Assembly (NCBI GenBank): GCA_016703965.1
Contig: JADJBB010000025.1
Span: 434,001-498,000 of the forward strand
Reading direction: 5' to 3'
DNA: 64,000 bases
Origin: Acidobacteriota bacterium
GTDB taxonomy: Bacteria; Acidobacteriota; Blastocatellia; Pyrinomonadales; Pyrinomonadaceae
Part shown: piece by piece, positions 8,251-17,153 of the stretch
Layout of the letters: the number at the start of each line of letters is the position of its first letter
Numbering within the stretch: position 1 is the first letter of the stretch
Position numbers and translations under genes: made by a program
Notes under the pieces: generated by a model
The model's database searches: none
Told to the model about the DNA's origin: nothing
What the model saw: the letters and a program-made list of their open reading frames with translations, nothing else

Positions 8251-9550
8251 GGACTCCGATCGCGGCGAGTAAGGCTTTGGCTTTCGTTAATGTCTCCTCG
8301 TATTCGCTTTCCGGGTCGCTGTCGATGACAATTCCGCCGCCGACGTTGAATGTTGCAGTTTGGTCGCGGATGACCATAGTTCTGATCGCGACGCTCAGAT
8401 CCATGGCTGGTTCTAGCTCAAACCCATCAGGAATGGAATATCCGATCGCTCCCATCGAAAGGCCGCGTTTGGAGGGTTCGAGTTCGGCGATCATTTTCAT
8501 CGTGCTTATTTTCGGAGCACCGGTGATCGACCCGCACGGGAAAACGGCCCTGAGAATATCCGAGGTCTTCGTTTCCGGCCGAAGATCGCCGCCCACTGTT
8601 GAAACGAGATGAAAGAGGGAAGGATGTTCCTCAAGCTCGCACAGTTTTTCGACCTCGACGCTGCCGTATTCGCAAACGCGGCCGAGGTCGTTTCGGAGCA
8701 GATCGACGATCATCGTATTTTCCGCCCGGTCTTTTTCGCTGGATAAGAGGTCCCTTTTCAGAGCTTGGTCTTCGGCCTCCGTTTCGCCGCGTTTTCTGGT
8801 TCCTTTGATCGGTGAAGTGGTGATGCGGTTGCCTCGAATGCTGAAGAATCGCTCGGGCGATGCTGAGATCACTGTCGAATCGTCTCGCCGAATAAATGCA
8901 GCAAACGGAGCAGGATGGCCGCGACGCAATCTTGAAAAGATCGTTGCAGGCGTTCGGTCAGGTGGCAGTTCGATGGTTAGTTGCTGGGTAAGATTTGTTT
9001 GATACGTATCGCCGCTCCGGATACGTTCCTTTATTTTCTCGACGGCAAAGATGTATTCCGGCTTGGTGAAATTTGATGACAACAACGGCTGATCATTTGA
9101 AATTCCAAATTCGAGATCTGAGGTTTGGGACCGCAACCTTCCCTCGATCGCGGAGAATTTCGCCGTATTGCCAAAAAGGAATGAGCGTTCGGCATCGTAG
9201 TCGTGAATAATGAGAACGTCGAACTGAGTAAGAAAAAGATCTGGTTCTAATTGTTTTCCAAATGTTGATGAAGGGATAGTTCGAATTCCCAAGATCTTGG
9301 GGCCGAGATCGTAAGAAAGCGTAAAGATCGAGGCGAGATCGCCGCTGAGCTTTTTATCGATCAGATCCAGCGTTTCCTCAGTATCAGGGCTCGAGATGCC
9401 GATCGAATCAACCGGATCAATGCCCGCGATCAGCAAATGCGAGCCAAGATGACTGACGCCGCAGCTATCGAGGATGCAGACTTGTTCGGTGGACGAGAGC
9501 GTCAGCAGGGCCGCGACGAGTTCGTCTGCATTCATTGAAAGGTCTTGCAC
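8216..9550 (-). CDS. pabB: Chorismate-binding enzyme, aminodeoxychorismate synthase component I-like
   Basis: 444 residues of the anthranilate/aminodeoxychorismate synthase component I family. PabB aminates chorismate to 4-amino-4-deoxychorismate for folate synthesis. Visible are IKGTRKRGETEAEDQAL, the VDLLRNDLGRVCEYGSVEV segment, the family signature GSITGAPKISTMKMI, and a C-terminal GGGIVIDSDPESEYEET. The IKGT form of the PIKGT motif and the overall length fit PabB better than TrpE or isochorismate synthase, but the call is by family. The start is GTG at 9550 or ATG at 9535. The extreme C-terminus (SIKPRA) is encoded inside a palindromic repeat. Confidence 0.85.
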   Translation of the reverse strand: MQDLSMNADELVAALLTLSSTEQVCILDSCGVSHLGSHLLIAGIDPVDSIGISSPDTEETLDLIDKKLSGDLASIFTLSYDLGPKILGIRTIPSSTFGKQLEPDLFLTQFDVLIIHDYDAERSFLFGNTAKFSAIEGRLRSQTSDLEFGISNDQPLLSSNFTKPEYIFAVEKIKERIRSGDTYQTNLTQQLTIELPPDRTPATIFSRLRRGHPAPFAAFIRRDDSTVISASPERFFSIRGNRITTSPIKGTRKRGETEAEDQALKRDLLSSEKDRAENTMIVDLLRNDLGRVCEYGSVEVEKLCELEEHPSLFHLVSTVGGDLRPETKTSDILRAVFPCGSITGAPKISTMKMIAELEPSKRGLSMGAIGYSIPDGFELEPAMDLSVAIRTMVIRDQTATFNVGGGIVIDSDPESEYEETLTKAKALLAAIGVRVADGSIKPRA

Positions 9551-9634
9551 TGAAGCGATTTTATCACGGAATAAAATTTCACTTGAAGTGAGTTTTCGCG
9601 TAAGATGATGCCAGTCAAAAACTTATAAAAAGCT

Positions 9635-11092
9635 ATGAACGAAAACTTGAGCGAACGCCAAACGCTGATCCGTGGGCTGGGACTGATAGCGTCGATCTCA
9701 GTCATTATCGGCAACGTCATCGGTACGGGGGTATTTCTGAAAGCCCGCGTGATGACTTGTAATGTCGGCACGCCTTTTTGGGTGATCGCTGCGTGGATCG
9801 CGGCCGGTGTTCTGTCACTCGCGGGGGCGTTGACCTACGCCGAGTTGACCGCTATGAAGCCGCAGGCCGGCGGCGAGTATGTATTTTTGCGCGACACTTA
9901 TGGGCGTTTATCGAGTTTTCTTTACGGCTGGATGCAGATATTTATCGCGCGAGCCGGTTCGCAGGCGGCGGCAGGAATGGCGTTTGCAATCGGGTTGAAC
10001 GATTTTTTGGACAAGAAACTTGAGCAGACGATTATCCATTCTCCGTTCGAGATCACAACGCTGCAGCTCGTAGCGGTGATGGTGATCATCATTTTCACGA
10101 CATTAAACTGCGCGTCGGTCTCGCTTGGCGGCCAGATCGCGACCGCCCTGACAGGGGTAAAGATCATCCTGATCCTGTTTGTCGGTCTGGGCGCCTTTAT
10201 TTGGGTTACCGGCAATGTGTCGCATTTTTCAATGTTTAATAACGGCGGAACTTGCGAAGGTGTCGCTGATGCGGTGAAAGTAGGTTCCTCCAGCTATACA
10301 TTCCTCGGCGGCTTCGGAGCAGCGATGCTCGGTGCTTTGTGGGGATATGACGGTTGGAACAACCTGACGTTCGTCGCGGGCGAGGTCAAAGATCCAAACC
10401 GAAACATTCCGCTCGCGATAATTGGCAGTACGATCCTGATCATTTTCTTATACGTTTTTGTTCACGTTGGATATTTTTACGTGCTTGATCCGACAGCGAT
10501 CGCTTCGGTTTCGAAGAGTTCTTCGGTGGCGAAAACGGTCGTCAGCATGTTCTTTGGCGGTGATATCACAACTCTCGCGACGGGTGTTGCCGTAGCATTT
10601 TTCACGGTCGGGTTGATGCTTTCGTCGCTTGGCACACTTCACACGTCGCTGATGGCTGGTGCCCGTGTTCCTTACGCGATGGCGAAGGACGGGACGATGT
10701 TCAAGACTTTCGGCAAGCTCTCGGTCAATTCCGTACCGGTAAGTGCGGTGATCATGATGGGCGTGCTGTCGACGGTTCTCGCACTAAGCGGTTCGTTCGA
10801 TACGCTGACGGATTATGTGGTGTTTGGTTCGTGGATATTTTACGCACTCGTAACGTCGTCGATCTTTATTTATCGCAGAAAGTATCCGGAACTTGCACGA
10901 CCGTACAAAGCCTGGGGCTATCCGGTGGTTCCGATAGTGTTTCTTTTCGTCGCGGGCTGGCTGTTGATCAACACGATGTGGACGGCTCCGACGCAATCGT
11001 TTATCGGCATCGGCCTGATTCTTCTGGGATTGCCGGTCTATTACTACTTAACTTTAAAAGGGGATAAATCTTCGGAGGACGAAGAGGTTTAG
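9635..11092 (+). CDS. APC-superfamily amino acid permease
   Basis: 485 residues with about twelve membrane segments. The first segment (SVIIGNVIGTGVFLKA) has the glycine-rich GxGIF-like unwound helix that binds the substrate amine and carboxylate in APC transporters, and the motif PQAGGEYVFLRDTYGRL follows helix 3. It resembles LAT/CAT-type amino acid exchangers; the substrate is not determinable. It lies divergently from the pabB-like gene and four bases upstream of the PilZ gene, so the two are probably cotranscribed. Confidence 0.9.
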   Translation: MNENLSERQTLIRGLGLIASISVIIGNVIGTGVFLKARVMTCNVGTPFWVIAAWIAAGVLSLAGALTYAELTAMKPQAGGEYVFLRDTYGRLSSFLYGWMQIFIARAGSQAAAGMAFAIGLNDFLDKKLEQTIIHSPFEITTLQLVAVMVIIIFTTLNCASVSLGGQIATALTGVKIILILFVGLGAFIWVTGNVSHFSMFNNGGTCEGVADAVKVGSSSYTFLGGFGAAMLGALWGYDGWNNLTFVAGEVKDPNRNIPLAIIGSTILIIFLYVFVHVGYFYVLDPTAIASVSKSSSVAKTVVSMFFGGDITTLATGVAVAFFTVGLMLSSLGTLHTSLMAGARVPYAMAKDGTMFKTFGKLSVNSVPVSAVIMMGVLSTVLALSGSFDTLTDYVVFGSWIFYALVTSSIFIYRRKYPELARPYKAWGYPVVPIVFLFVAGWLLINTMWTAPTQSFIGIGLILLGLPVYYYLTLKGDKSSEDEEV

Positions 11093-11096
11093 CAGT

Positions 11097-11429
11097 ATGT
11101 CCACGCAGGATCGAAGAAGCGGCACCGAACGCCGCTCAACAAATCGCTTTCCGGTCGAAGTCGATGTCCAATGGCAGGGCTCGGGCGAACGCATGCCCGG
11201 CTCGGTTAGTGATGTTAGCCTGGATGGCTGTTTCGTGTTGAGTTCGGGCGATGTGACGGATGGCGAGACGGTGAAACTCTTCGTGCCGTTGGCTGACGGA
11301 ATGAAGGTCGAATTCAGCGGACGTGTCGCTAATCACGTTATGGAGATCGGCTTCGGGCTCAAATTCGACCAGCTTTCGGCCGCTCAGCGAGACGTTTTGG
11401 GACACCTGGTCCGACAGGCGAACGGCTAG
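11097..11429 (+). CDS. PilZ-domain protein (probable c-di-GMP receptor)
   Basis: 110 residues, a stand-alone PilZ domain. Both ligand motifs are present: RxxxR as R13-STN-R17 and DxSxxG as D39-VSLD-G44, so cyclic di-GMP binding is likely. It has no signal peptide or other domain. The start follows the permease stop by 4 bp, implying translational coupling, which would place a c-di-GMP receptor with amino-acid transport; a functional link is inference. Its stop overlaps the convergent murE stop by a few bases. Confidence 0.9.
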   Translation: MSTQDRRSGTERRSTNRFPVEVDVQWQGSGERMPGSVSDVSLDGCFVLSSGDVTDGETVKLFVPLADGMKVEFSGRVANHVMEIGFGLKFDQLSAAQRDVLGHLVRQANG

Positions 11430-12922
11430 GATTCTTCCCTGCGGCGAGCTAAGGCTTCGATCGCGACTTCGCGATCGTCGAAGTGGAATTTGTTGCCGTT
11501 GACCAGTTGATAATTCTCGTGGCCTTTGCCGGCGATGATAACGACGTCATTTGTATTCGCAGCAGCAACCGCTTTGTAGATCGCCTCGCGTCGGTCAGAG
11601 ATCGCGTAATATTCCACGCCTTTTTCCTTCACACCAATTTCAATTTCTTCAATAATTTTCAGTGGATCTTCGTTACGGGGATTGTCCGACGTGATAAAGA
11701 CAAGATCGCTGTATTCACCCGCGATCTCGCCCATTGGACGGCGTTTGGTGCGGTCGCGGTCGCCGCCGCAGCCGAAGACGGTAATTATCTTGCCGTCCGT
11801 CAGATCTTTCGCAGTCTTCAGCGTATTCAGCAACGCGTCGTCGGTGTGGGCGTAATCCACCACAACCGCAAAATCACCATCGTGCGGCACGCGTTCAAAT
11901 CTTCCCGGAGCTCCGACACAGGTCGAAAGGCCTTCTTGGATCGAATCCAAGTCGAATCCCAGTTCCAATGCCGTCGCCGTTGCGGACAGCATATTGTAAA
12001 CATGCGGACGACCGACGAGCGGGGAAGTGACCTTGATATTGCCAGCCGGAGTATTCAGATCGAACGAAGTGCCGCGGATCAAGGAAACCTCAATATTTGA
12101 GGCCGCAAGATCTGCATCGCCGACCTGCGAACACGTAACAACACGCTGGCCGTCCGCTCTTAACTCCTCCGCGAGTTTCGCTCCCCATTCATCGTCGATA
12201 TTTACCACGGATGAGCTTGGTTTTTCTCCCAAACCTCCATCGAAAAGCTTTTTCTTGGCGGCGAAATAGTTCTCCATCGTCTCGTGATAATCGAGATGAT
12301 CGCGCGTCAGATTTGTAAACACCGCGACCTTGAACCGTAGCCAGTCGCAGCGGTGCAGGTCGATCGCTTGTGAGGAAGTTTCCATCATGGCAACGCTACA
12401 TCCGGCATCGACGGCCTCGCGAAGAAAGCGGTTCGTGTCCGAGGCTTCGGGCGTTGTTCGCACGGCTTCTTCGCTTTTTTCGCCGATGCGGTATTCGACC
12501 GTAGTCAGCATTGCGGCCTTTTGTTTTGCGGCTTCGGCGAGGGCGAAACAGAGATAAGTCGTGGTAGTTTTGCCGTTCGTGCCGGTGATTCCGACCAGGT
12601 TAAGTTCGTGCGAAGGGTTACCGTTGATCACTGCGGCAGCTTTGGCGAGGGCTTCGCGGGCATTGGCAACTTTCAGCCAGGCTCCGCCGAAATCTATAGG
12701 TGGATCGAATTCAGAAATAATGCCTGCGGCTCCGCGTCGCATAACATCCTCGACAAACCGGTGCCCGTCCATCGTCGCACCCTTGATCGCCACGAAGATG
12801 GTGTTTTCGCCTGCCTGCCGCGAATCGTGCGTCACATCGGTCGCGACCGACGTTCCATCGCCAAAGAGCTCTGCAATTAACTGCTCTGCTAGTGTTTGTG
12901 TTGTGATATTCTGTGAACTCAA
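11426..12922 (-). CDS. murE: UDP-MurNAc-tripeptide synthetase (diaminopimelate-adding) MurE
   Basis: 498 residues, normal for MurE, the cytoplasmic Mur ligase that adds the third peptide residue to UDP-MurNAc-L-Ala-D-Glu. The ATP loop GTNGKTTTTYL is at 114-124, the ETSSQAI segment at about 181, the catalytic DYAHTDD at about 356, and the DNPRNEDP motif at 413-420. DNPR is the signature for meso-diaminopimelate instead of lysine, indicating a Gram-negative-type peptidoglycan. It stands alone, away from a dcw cluster, and is convergent with the PilZ gene. Confidence 0.97.
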   Translation of the reverse strand: MSSQNITTQTLAEQLIAELFGDGTSVATDVTHDSRQAGENTIFVAIKGATMDGHRFVEDVMRRGAAGIISEFDPPIDFGGAWLKVANAREALAKAAAVINGNPSHELNLVGITGTNGKTTTTYLCFALAEAAKQKAAMLTTVEYRIGEKSEEAVRTTPEASDTNRFLREAVDAGCSVAMMETSSQAIDLHRCDWLRFKVAVFTNLTRDHLDYHETMENYFAAKKKLFDGGLGEKPSSSVVNIDDEWGAKLAEELRADGQRVVTCSQVGDADLAASNIEVSLIRGTSFDLNTPAGNIKVTSPLVGRPHVYNMLSATATALELGFDLDSIQEGLSTCVGAPGRFERVPHDGDFAVVVDYAHTDDALLNTLKTAKDLTDGKIITVFGCGGDRDRTKRRPMGEIAGEYSDLVFITSDNPRNEDPLKIIEEIEIGVKEKGVEYYAISDRREAIYKAVAAANTNDVVIIAGKGHENYQLVNGNKFHFDDREVAIEALARRREES

Positions 12923-13027
12923 AGCTGTTTTTATCCGTCCGACGTGAATTATACGATACGGATATATTTTCCACGAACATCGCCCCCGCGTTTTCGTATT
13001 AACATCAAGAGTCGGAGGTTTTGGGAT

Positions 13028-13291
13028 ATGAACATAATTAAATTGATCCTCGCCGCGATCGGCCTTGTCTTTGTGGGAATGCTGCTTTTGTGGGTGCTGG
13101 GAATACTTGGTTCGCTGCTTTCGTGGGTGTTCTGGCTTGGCTTGATCGGCCTCGTTGGATATGGAGGTTACCGATTATTTCTTGCCGCGGAGAAAAAGGC
13201 TCTCGGTTCCGATCCGCACCAGGGCCTCGGCAGCCCGTCGGACATAAATATGTCGTGGGACGAATACGACAAAAAATATCTTCATAAATAG
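13028..13291 (+). CDS. Small membrane protein
   Basis: 87 residues from the ATG at 13028, chosen because a GGAGG lies about 10 bases upstream; a longer frame extends upstream but has no ribosome site. Two adjacent hydrophobic helices cover almost the whole first 60 residues, followed by a short polar tail ending in SWDEYDKKYLHK. No family recognised. It is divergent from murE and lies just upstream of tRNA-Leu. Confidence 0.75.
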   Translation: MNIIKLILAAIGLVFVGMLLLWVLGILGSLLSWVFWLGLIGLVGYGGYRLFLAAEKKALGSDPHQGLGSPSDINMSWDEYDKKYLHK

Positions 13292-13340
13292 TCGGCTAGA
13301 CAAATTACGCTGGATTCGCTAGATTCTTTCTTTGCCTCGT

Positions 13341-13424
13341 GCCGAGGTGGCGAAATGGTATACGCACTAGTCTTAGGAACTAGCGACGAAAGTCATGCGA
13401 GTTCGAGTCTCGCCCTCGGCACCA
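13341..13424 (+). tRNA. tRNA-Leu (anticodon UAG)
   Basis: A class II tRNA with acceptor arms GCCGAGG and CCTCGGC, discriminator A and an encoded CCA. The anticodon stem CTAGT/ACTAG encloses the loop CTTAGGA with TAG as anticodon at 13374-13376. A variable arm and the TTCGAGT T-loop are present. Confidence 0.95.
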
Positions 13425-13429
13425 AAAAT

Positions 13430-13565
13430 CAGTGGTCAGTGGCCGGTTGTCAGTTGTCAGTCAAGACATCACCTCCGGCCATTGGCTTTTGCGCAGCACT
13501 GAGATTTATAATTGGTTGCAAGATATAGAACTGACAACCGACCACCGATAACTGATAACTGACTG
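13430..13565. repeat. Palindrome filling the tRNA-Leu to tig spacer
   Basis: The left arm (CAGTGGTCAGTGGCCGGTTG then TCAGTTGTCAGT) pairs imperfectly with the right arm (ACTGACAACCGACCACCG then ATAACTGATAACTGACTG). The arms are built from short GTCAGTT/ATAACTG units. The right arm runs directly into the ATG of tig and leaves no room for a Shine-Dalgarno sequence. Confidence 0.75.
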
Positions 13566-14987
13566 ATGAAAAGCGAAATAAAGGAAATTTCACCTACCCA
13601 AAAAGAGATACATCTACAAATCGATGCTGAGGTGGTCAAGGCCGCTTACGGTAAAGCAAGCCAGAAATACGTTAAGAACGCGAATATTCCCGGCTTTAGA
13701 AAAGGTTTTGCTCCGCTCGACGTCGTCCGGATGCGGTTTAAGGAAGAGATCAAGAGCGAAGTGCTCCAGATCGTTGTTCCGGACGCTGTGACTGCCGCGA
13801 TCCAGGAGCATGACGTTCATCCGCTGGCAGAACCGCAGCTTCATCTAGAAGACCACGAGAATGTAAAAGTTAACGGTTCCGTACCGATCTCGCTCCACGT
13901 TCACATCGAGGTAATGCCTGAGATCCCGACGCCGAAATACGACGATATCGAAGTAACCCGCCGCGTAAAACCGGTGCTTGATGGCGAAGTCGAAGATCTG
14001 ATCGCTGAACGCCTGCAGAAAGAGGCGACGTTGATCCCGGTCGAAGGCCGCAAATCGGAGATCGGCGATACCGTTATTGCTGATCTTGAAGGCAAGTTCG
14101 ATGACGCTCCGGATGCGGATCCGATCAAAGCTGAAGACCTGGAAGTCGAACTTGGCGGCGAGCATATCGAGAAATCATTCACAGAAAATCTAGTCGGCGT
14201 TGAGCAGGATGATGAAAAGGAATTTACTGTTTCGTATCCGGCTGAATTCTCGTCCGAGGCGTTGGCCGGAAAGACCGTTCATTACAAAGCTAAGATCAAA
14301 TCAGTAGGCAAATCCGAACTGCCGGAGTTGAACGACGATTGGGCGAAAAGCCTAGATGAAGGCTACAAATCACTTAAGGACCTTCGCACACGGCTTAAGG
14401 CTGATCTGGTCAAATATGCTGAGGCTGACGCAGATGCTCGACTAAGAAACAATGCGATCGCAAAGCTGATCGAGAAGAATGCTTTTGAGGTTCCAAATGT
14501 TTTGATCGAAAATCAGGCGAGAAATCTGCTGAACAATTTTGCGCAGGATATGCAGCAGAGAGGTGTTGACCTGAACAAGGTCGAGCCGCAGTTCATCGAG
14601 ATGGCGTATGGAAATATGCGTCAGCAGGCTGAACGTGACGTTCGCGGTGCGATGCTCCTTGATAAGGTTGCTGACCTGGAAAAGGTTGAGGTCGCTGAAT
14701 CGGAGATCGAAGAAGAACTCACGAAGATGGCCGAATATTATCGAACCACCAACGAAGAAATTCGTCAGTCCCTCGAAAAACAGGGTGGCGGTATCGAGAA
14801 TATTCACAATAACCTAAAGACCCGAAAATCGATCGAGGCTGTAATTGCAAAGGCAAGGATCACCGAAGGCGAATGGATCGACGAGGCAGTTGCCGAAGCT
14901 GATGCTCAAGCCGCCGCCGAAGAAGATAAGCCTAAGAAAGCGGCCAAAAAGAAAGAGCCGGCTAAGAAAAAGGCGGCTAAGGAGTAA
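13566..14987 (+). CDS. tig: Trigger factor (ribosome-associated chaperone)
   Basis: 473 residues with the three trigger-factor domains in order: an N-terminal ribosome-binding domain with the signature GFRKG (NIPGFRKGFAPLDVVRMRF), a central FKBP-type peptidyl-prolyl isomerase domain beginning near GDTVIADLEGKFDD, and a helical C-terminal chaperone domain. The protein binds L23 at the ribosomal exit tunnel and shields nascent chains. A lysine- and alanine-rich tail (KPKKAAKKKEPAKKKAAKE) extends the usual C-terminus. It heads the conserved tig-clpP-clpX order. The start codon abuts a palindromic repeat with no visible ribosome-binding site. Confidence 0.96.
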   Translation: MKSEIKEISPTQKEIHLQIDAEVVKAAYGKASQKYVKNANIPGFRKGFAPLDVVRMRFKEEIKSEVLQIVVPDAVTAAIQEHDVHPLAEPQLHLEDHENVKVNGSVPISLHVHIEVMPEIPTPKYDDIEVTRRVKPVLDGEVEDLIAERLQKEATLIPVEGRKSEIGDTVIADLEGKFDDAPDADPIKAEDLEVELGGEHIEKSFTENLVGVEQDDEKEFTVSYPAEFSSEALAGKTVHYKAKIKSVGKSELPELNDDWAKSLDEGYKSLKDLRTRLKADLVKYAEADADARLRNNAIAKLIEKNAFEVPNVLIENQARNLLNNFAQDMQQRGVDLNKVEPQFIEMAYGNMRQQAERDVRGAMLLDKVADLEKVEVAESEIEEELTKMAEYYRTTNEEIRQSLEKQGGGIENIHNNLKTRKSIEAVIAKARITEGEWIDEAVAEADAQAAAEEDKPKKAAKKKEPAKKKAAKE

Positions 14988-14994
14988 TTTGATC

Positions 14995-15060
14995 GTGGAT
15001 CGTTGATGGTTGTTCGTTGATTTAGCATTGGTAAGTCCACACGGCTACAACGACCAAAGA
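14995..15060. repeat. Imperfect inverted repeat after tig
   Basis: Left arm GTTGATGGTTGTTCGTTGAT, right arm AACGACCAAAGAACGACCGT. The GTTGTTCGTTGA unit is shared with the repeat before clpX at 15787-15863. Confidence 0.55.
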
Positions 15061-15077
15061 ACGACCGTCAATTTCAC

Positions 15078-15105
15078 TTGCAATTTGAGCGAAAAGTTGT
15101 AAAAT
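15078..15105 (+). promoter_or_regulatory. Possible sigma70-type promoter of clpP
   Basis: TTGCAA (15078-15083) and TAAAAT (15100-15105) are separated by 16 bp, about 97 bp upstream of the clpP start. Each box has one or two mismatches to consensus. Confidence 0.45.
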
Positions 15106-15202
15106 CTGTTCGCGATATAGGCAATCGCCATATTTTCAACAACTTATCGCGGTTTTATTCAAGCATAGTCTGAAGTAGTTTCGATTTAGTGAGATTCAAC
15201 AT

Positions 15203-15790
15203 ATGGCATTAGTACCAATGGTCGTCGAGCAAACTTCGAGAGGCGAGCGAGCCTTCGATATTTACTCCCGCCTTCTCAAAGACAGCATTATTTTCATCGG
15301 CACGCCGATCGACGATCAGATCGCGAATCTGATCGTTGCTCAGCTCCTCTTTCTCGAGGCCGAAGATCCCGAGCGCGATATCAATCTGTACATCAACAGC
15401 CCGGGCGGATCGATCACGGCTGGTATGGCGATCTACGACACGATGCAGTTCATCAAAAACGATGTAACAACGATTTGCGTTGGCCAGTGCGCATCGATGG
15501 GAGCTTTGCTTTTATGTGCCGGTGCACCGGGCAAGCGTTTTTCGCTGCCGAACGCACGCGTCCTGATCCACCAGCCTTCGGGCGGTGCATCGGGGCAGGC
15601 AACTGATGTTCGTTTGATGGCGGAAGAGATCATCAGAATGAGAACCCTGACGTCGTCGATAATTTCGCGCCACACCGGCCAGGCATTTGACCAGGTTGAA
15701 CTCGATGTTGAACGCGACCGCATCCTGACACCGATCCAGGCAAAGGAATACGGTCTCATCGACGAGGTGATCGAACATCGGGAAAAATAG
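15203..15790 (+). CDS. clpP: ATP-dependent Clp protease proteolytic subunit
   Basis: 195 residues, typical for ClpP, which forms the tetradecameric peptidase chamber fed by ClpX. The catalytic triad is complete: Ser98 in GQCASMGALLL, His123 in LIHQPSGG and Asp172 in DVERDRIL. The N-terminal VPMVVEQTSRGERAFDIYSR matches mature ClpP with almost no propeptide. It lies between tig and clpX. Confidence 0.97.
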   Translation: MALVPMVVEQTSRGERAFDIYSRLLKDSIIFIGTPIDDQIANLIVAQLLFLEAEDPERDINLYINSPGGSITAGMAIYDTMQFIKNDVTTICVGQCASMGALLLCAGAPGKRFSLPNARVLIHQPSGGASGQATDVRLMAEEIIRMRTLTSSIISRHTGQAFDQVELDVERDRILTPIQAKEYGLIDEVIEHREK

Positions 15791-15863
15791 ATGATTGACG
15801 GTTGATCGTTGTTCGTTGAGCAGTTTTGCAACCAACAACGATCGACGAACAACCAACTAACCA
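15787..15863. repeat. Palindrome in the clpP-clpX spacer
   Basis: The left side has TTGACGGTTGATCGTTGTTC, the right side CAACGATCGACGAACAACC, in inverted orientation around a short loop. The right arm ends within a few bases of the clpX ATG at 15866, so no Shine-Dalgarno sequence is visible. Confidence 0.7.
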
Positions 15864-15865
15864 AT

Positions 15866-17114
15866 ATGCCCCAATATCATCGTCCAGAAGATATACTTTC
15901 TTGCTCATTTTGCGGCAAATCGCAGAATGACGTGCGTAAGCTGATCGCGGGTCCAGGTGTTTACGTTTGCAACGAATGCATCGATATCTGTAACGAGATA
16001 ATCAACGATGATGAGCAGCAGGCGTCGACGACCGTTCGGACCAATCTGCCGAAACCGCAGGAAATAAAGGCTTTTCTCGATGAATATGTGATCGGGCAGG
16101 ACGAGCCGAAAAAGCGTCTCGCGGTCGCGGTTTACCAGCATTACAAACGATTGGAGCTCGCTAAACGGCGGAGCGATGTCGAGCTTCAGAAATCCAACAT
16201 CCTTCTCATCGGCCCGACTGGAACAGGGAAAACGCTGCTTGCTCAGACCTTAGCACGTGTTCTTTCGGTACCGTTCTGCATCGTCGATGCGACGAGCCTG
16301 ACGGAAGCCGGTTACGTTGGCGAGAGGACGTCGAAAATATTCCTGAATCGCCTGCTCCAATCGGCCGGCGGGGATATCGAAGGCGCAGACGGGGATTATT
16401 TATATCGATGAGATCGATAAGATCTGCCGTAAGGATGACAATCCGTCGATCACGCGTGACGTTTCGGGCGAGGGCGTGCAGCAGGCACTTTTGAAGATCC
16501 TGGAGGGAACGGTTGCCAATATTCCGACTGCCGGCGGCGGGCGCAAGCATCCGCAGCAGGACTTTCAGCAGCTCGATACCACGAACATCCTGTTCATCTG
16601 CGGCGGAGCTTTCATCGGCCTCGAAAAGGTGGTTGAGAAGCGTTTTCGTAATAAATCACTGGGCTTTCAGGCTGAGGTCAAGACCAATAAACAGCGGCAT
16701 AACGATTCGATAAACAAGCTCGAACCGGAAGATCTGATCAAGTACGGCCTGATCCCGGAATTCGTCGGCCGCCTGCCGGTTCTCGCGACGCTTTCGGAGC
16801 TCGATGAGGCTGCTCTCGTTTCGATCCTGACGGAGCCGAAAAATGCCCTTGTCAGGCAGTATCAGCGGAAGTTCGAGTTCGATAATATCTCGCTCAAATT
16901 CACCGACGGAGCCTTGACCGCAGTTGCCCGCGAGGCACACAAACGCAAGGTCGGAGCCCGCGGGCTGATGATGATCCTCGAAGAGATCCTGCTCGAATCG
17001 ATGTACCACCTGCCTACCACGCGGTCGGTCAACGAGATCGTCGTTACCAAGGAAATGATCGAGCGAAAGGTTCCGGTCTTTGAGGTCGTCAACCGGACCG
17101 AGGAAGCTGCATAG
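15866..17114 (+). CDS. clpX: ATP-dependent Clp protease ATPase subunit ClpX, frame broken by indels
   Basis: An AAA+ unfoldase that delivers substrates to ClpP. From ATG 15866 it shows the zinc-binding domain (CSFCGKSQ to VCNECIDIC), Walker A GPTGTGKTLLAQTLA and the pore-loop start GYVGE. The frame stops at 16411. The remainder, including Walker B (IIYIDEIDKI), the RKH loop (GGGRKHPQQDF) and sensor 2 (VGARGLMMILEEI), is in the next frame and runs to 17114. One base is missing near 16390. In addition the invariant DVENI after GYVGE is present only in a shifted frame (GACGTCGAAAATATT at about 16327-16341): two extra bases before it and one extra C after it replace it by RTSKIF. Three indels in about 70 bp of such a conserved gene suggest sequence error, but decay is possible. 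Confidence 0.85.
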
Positions 17115-17153
17115 ACGATCACGATAAGCGATCGACCACGAAATAGCATCAAA

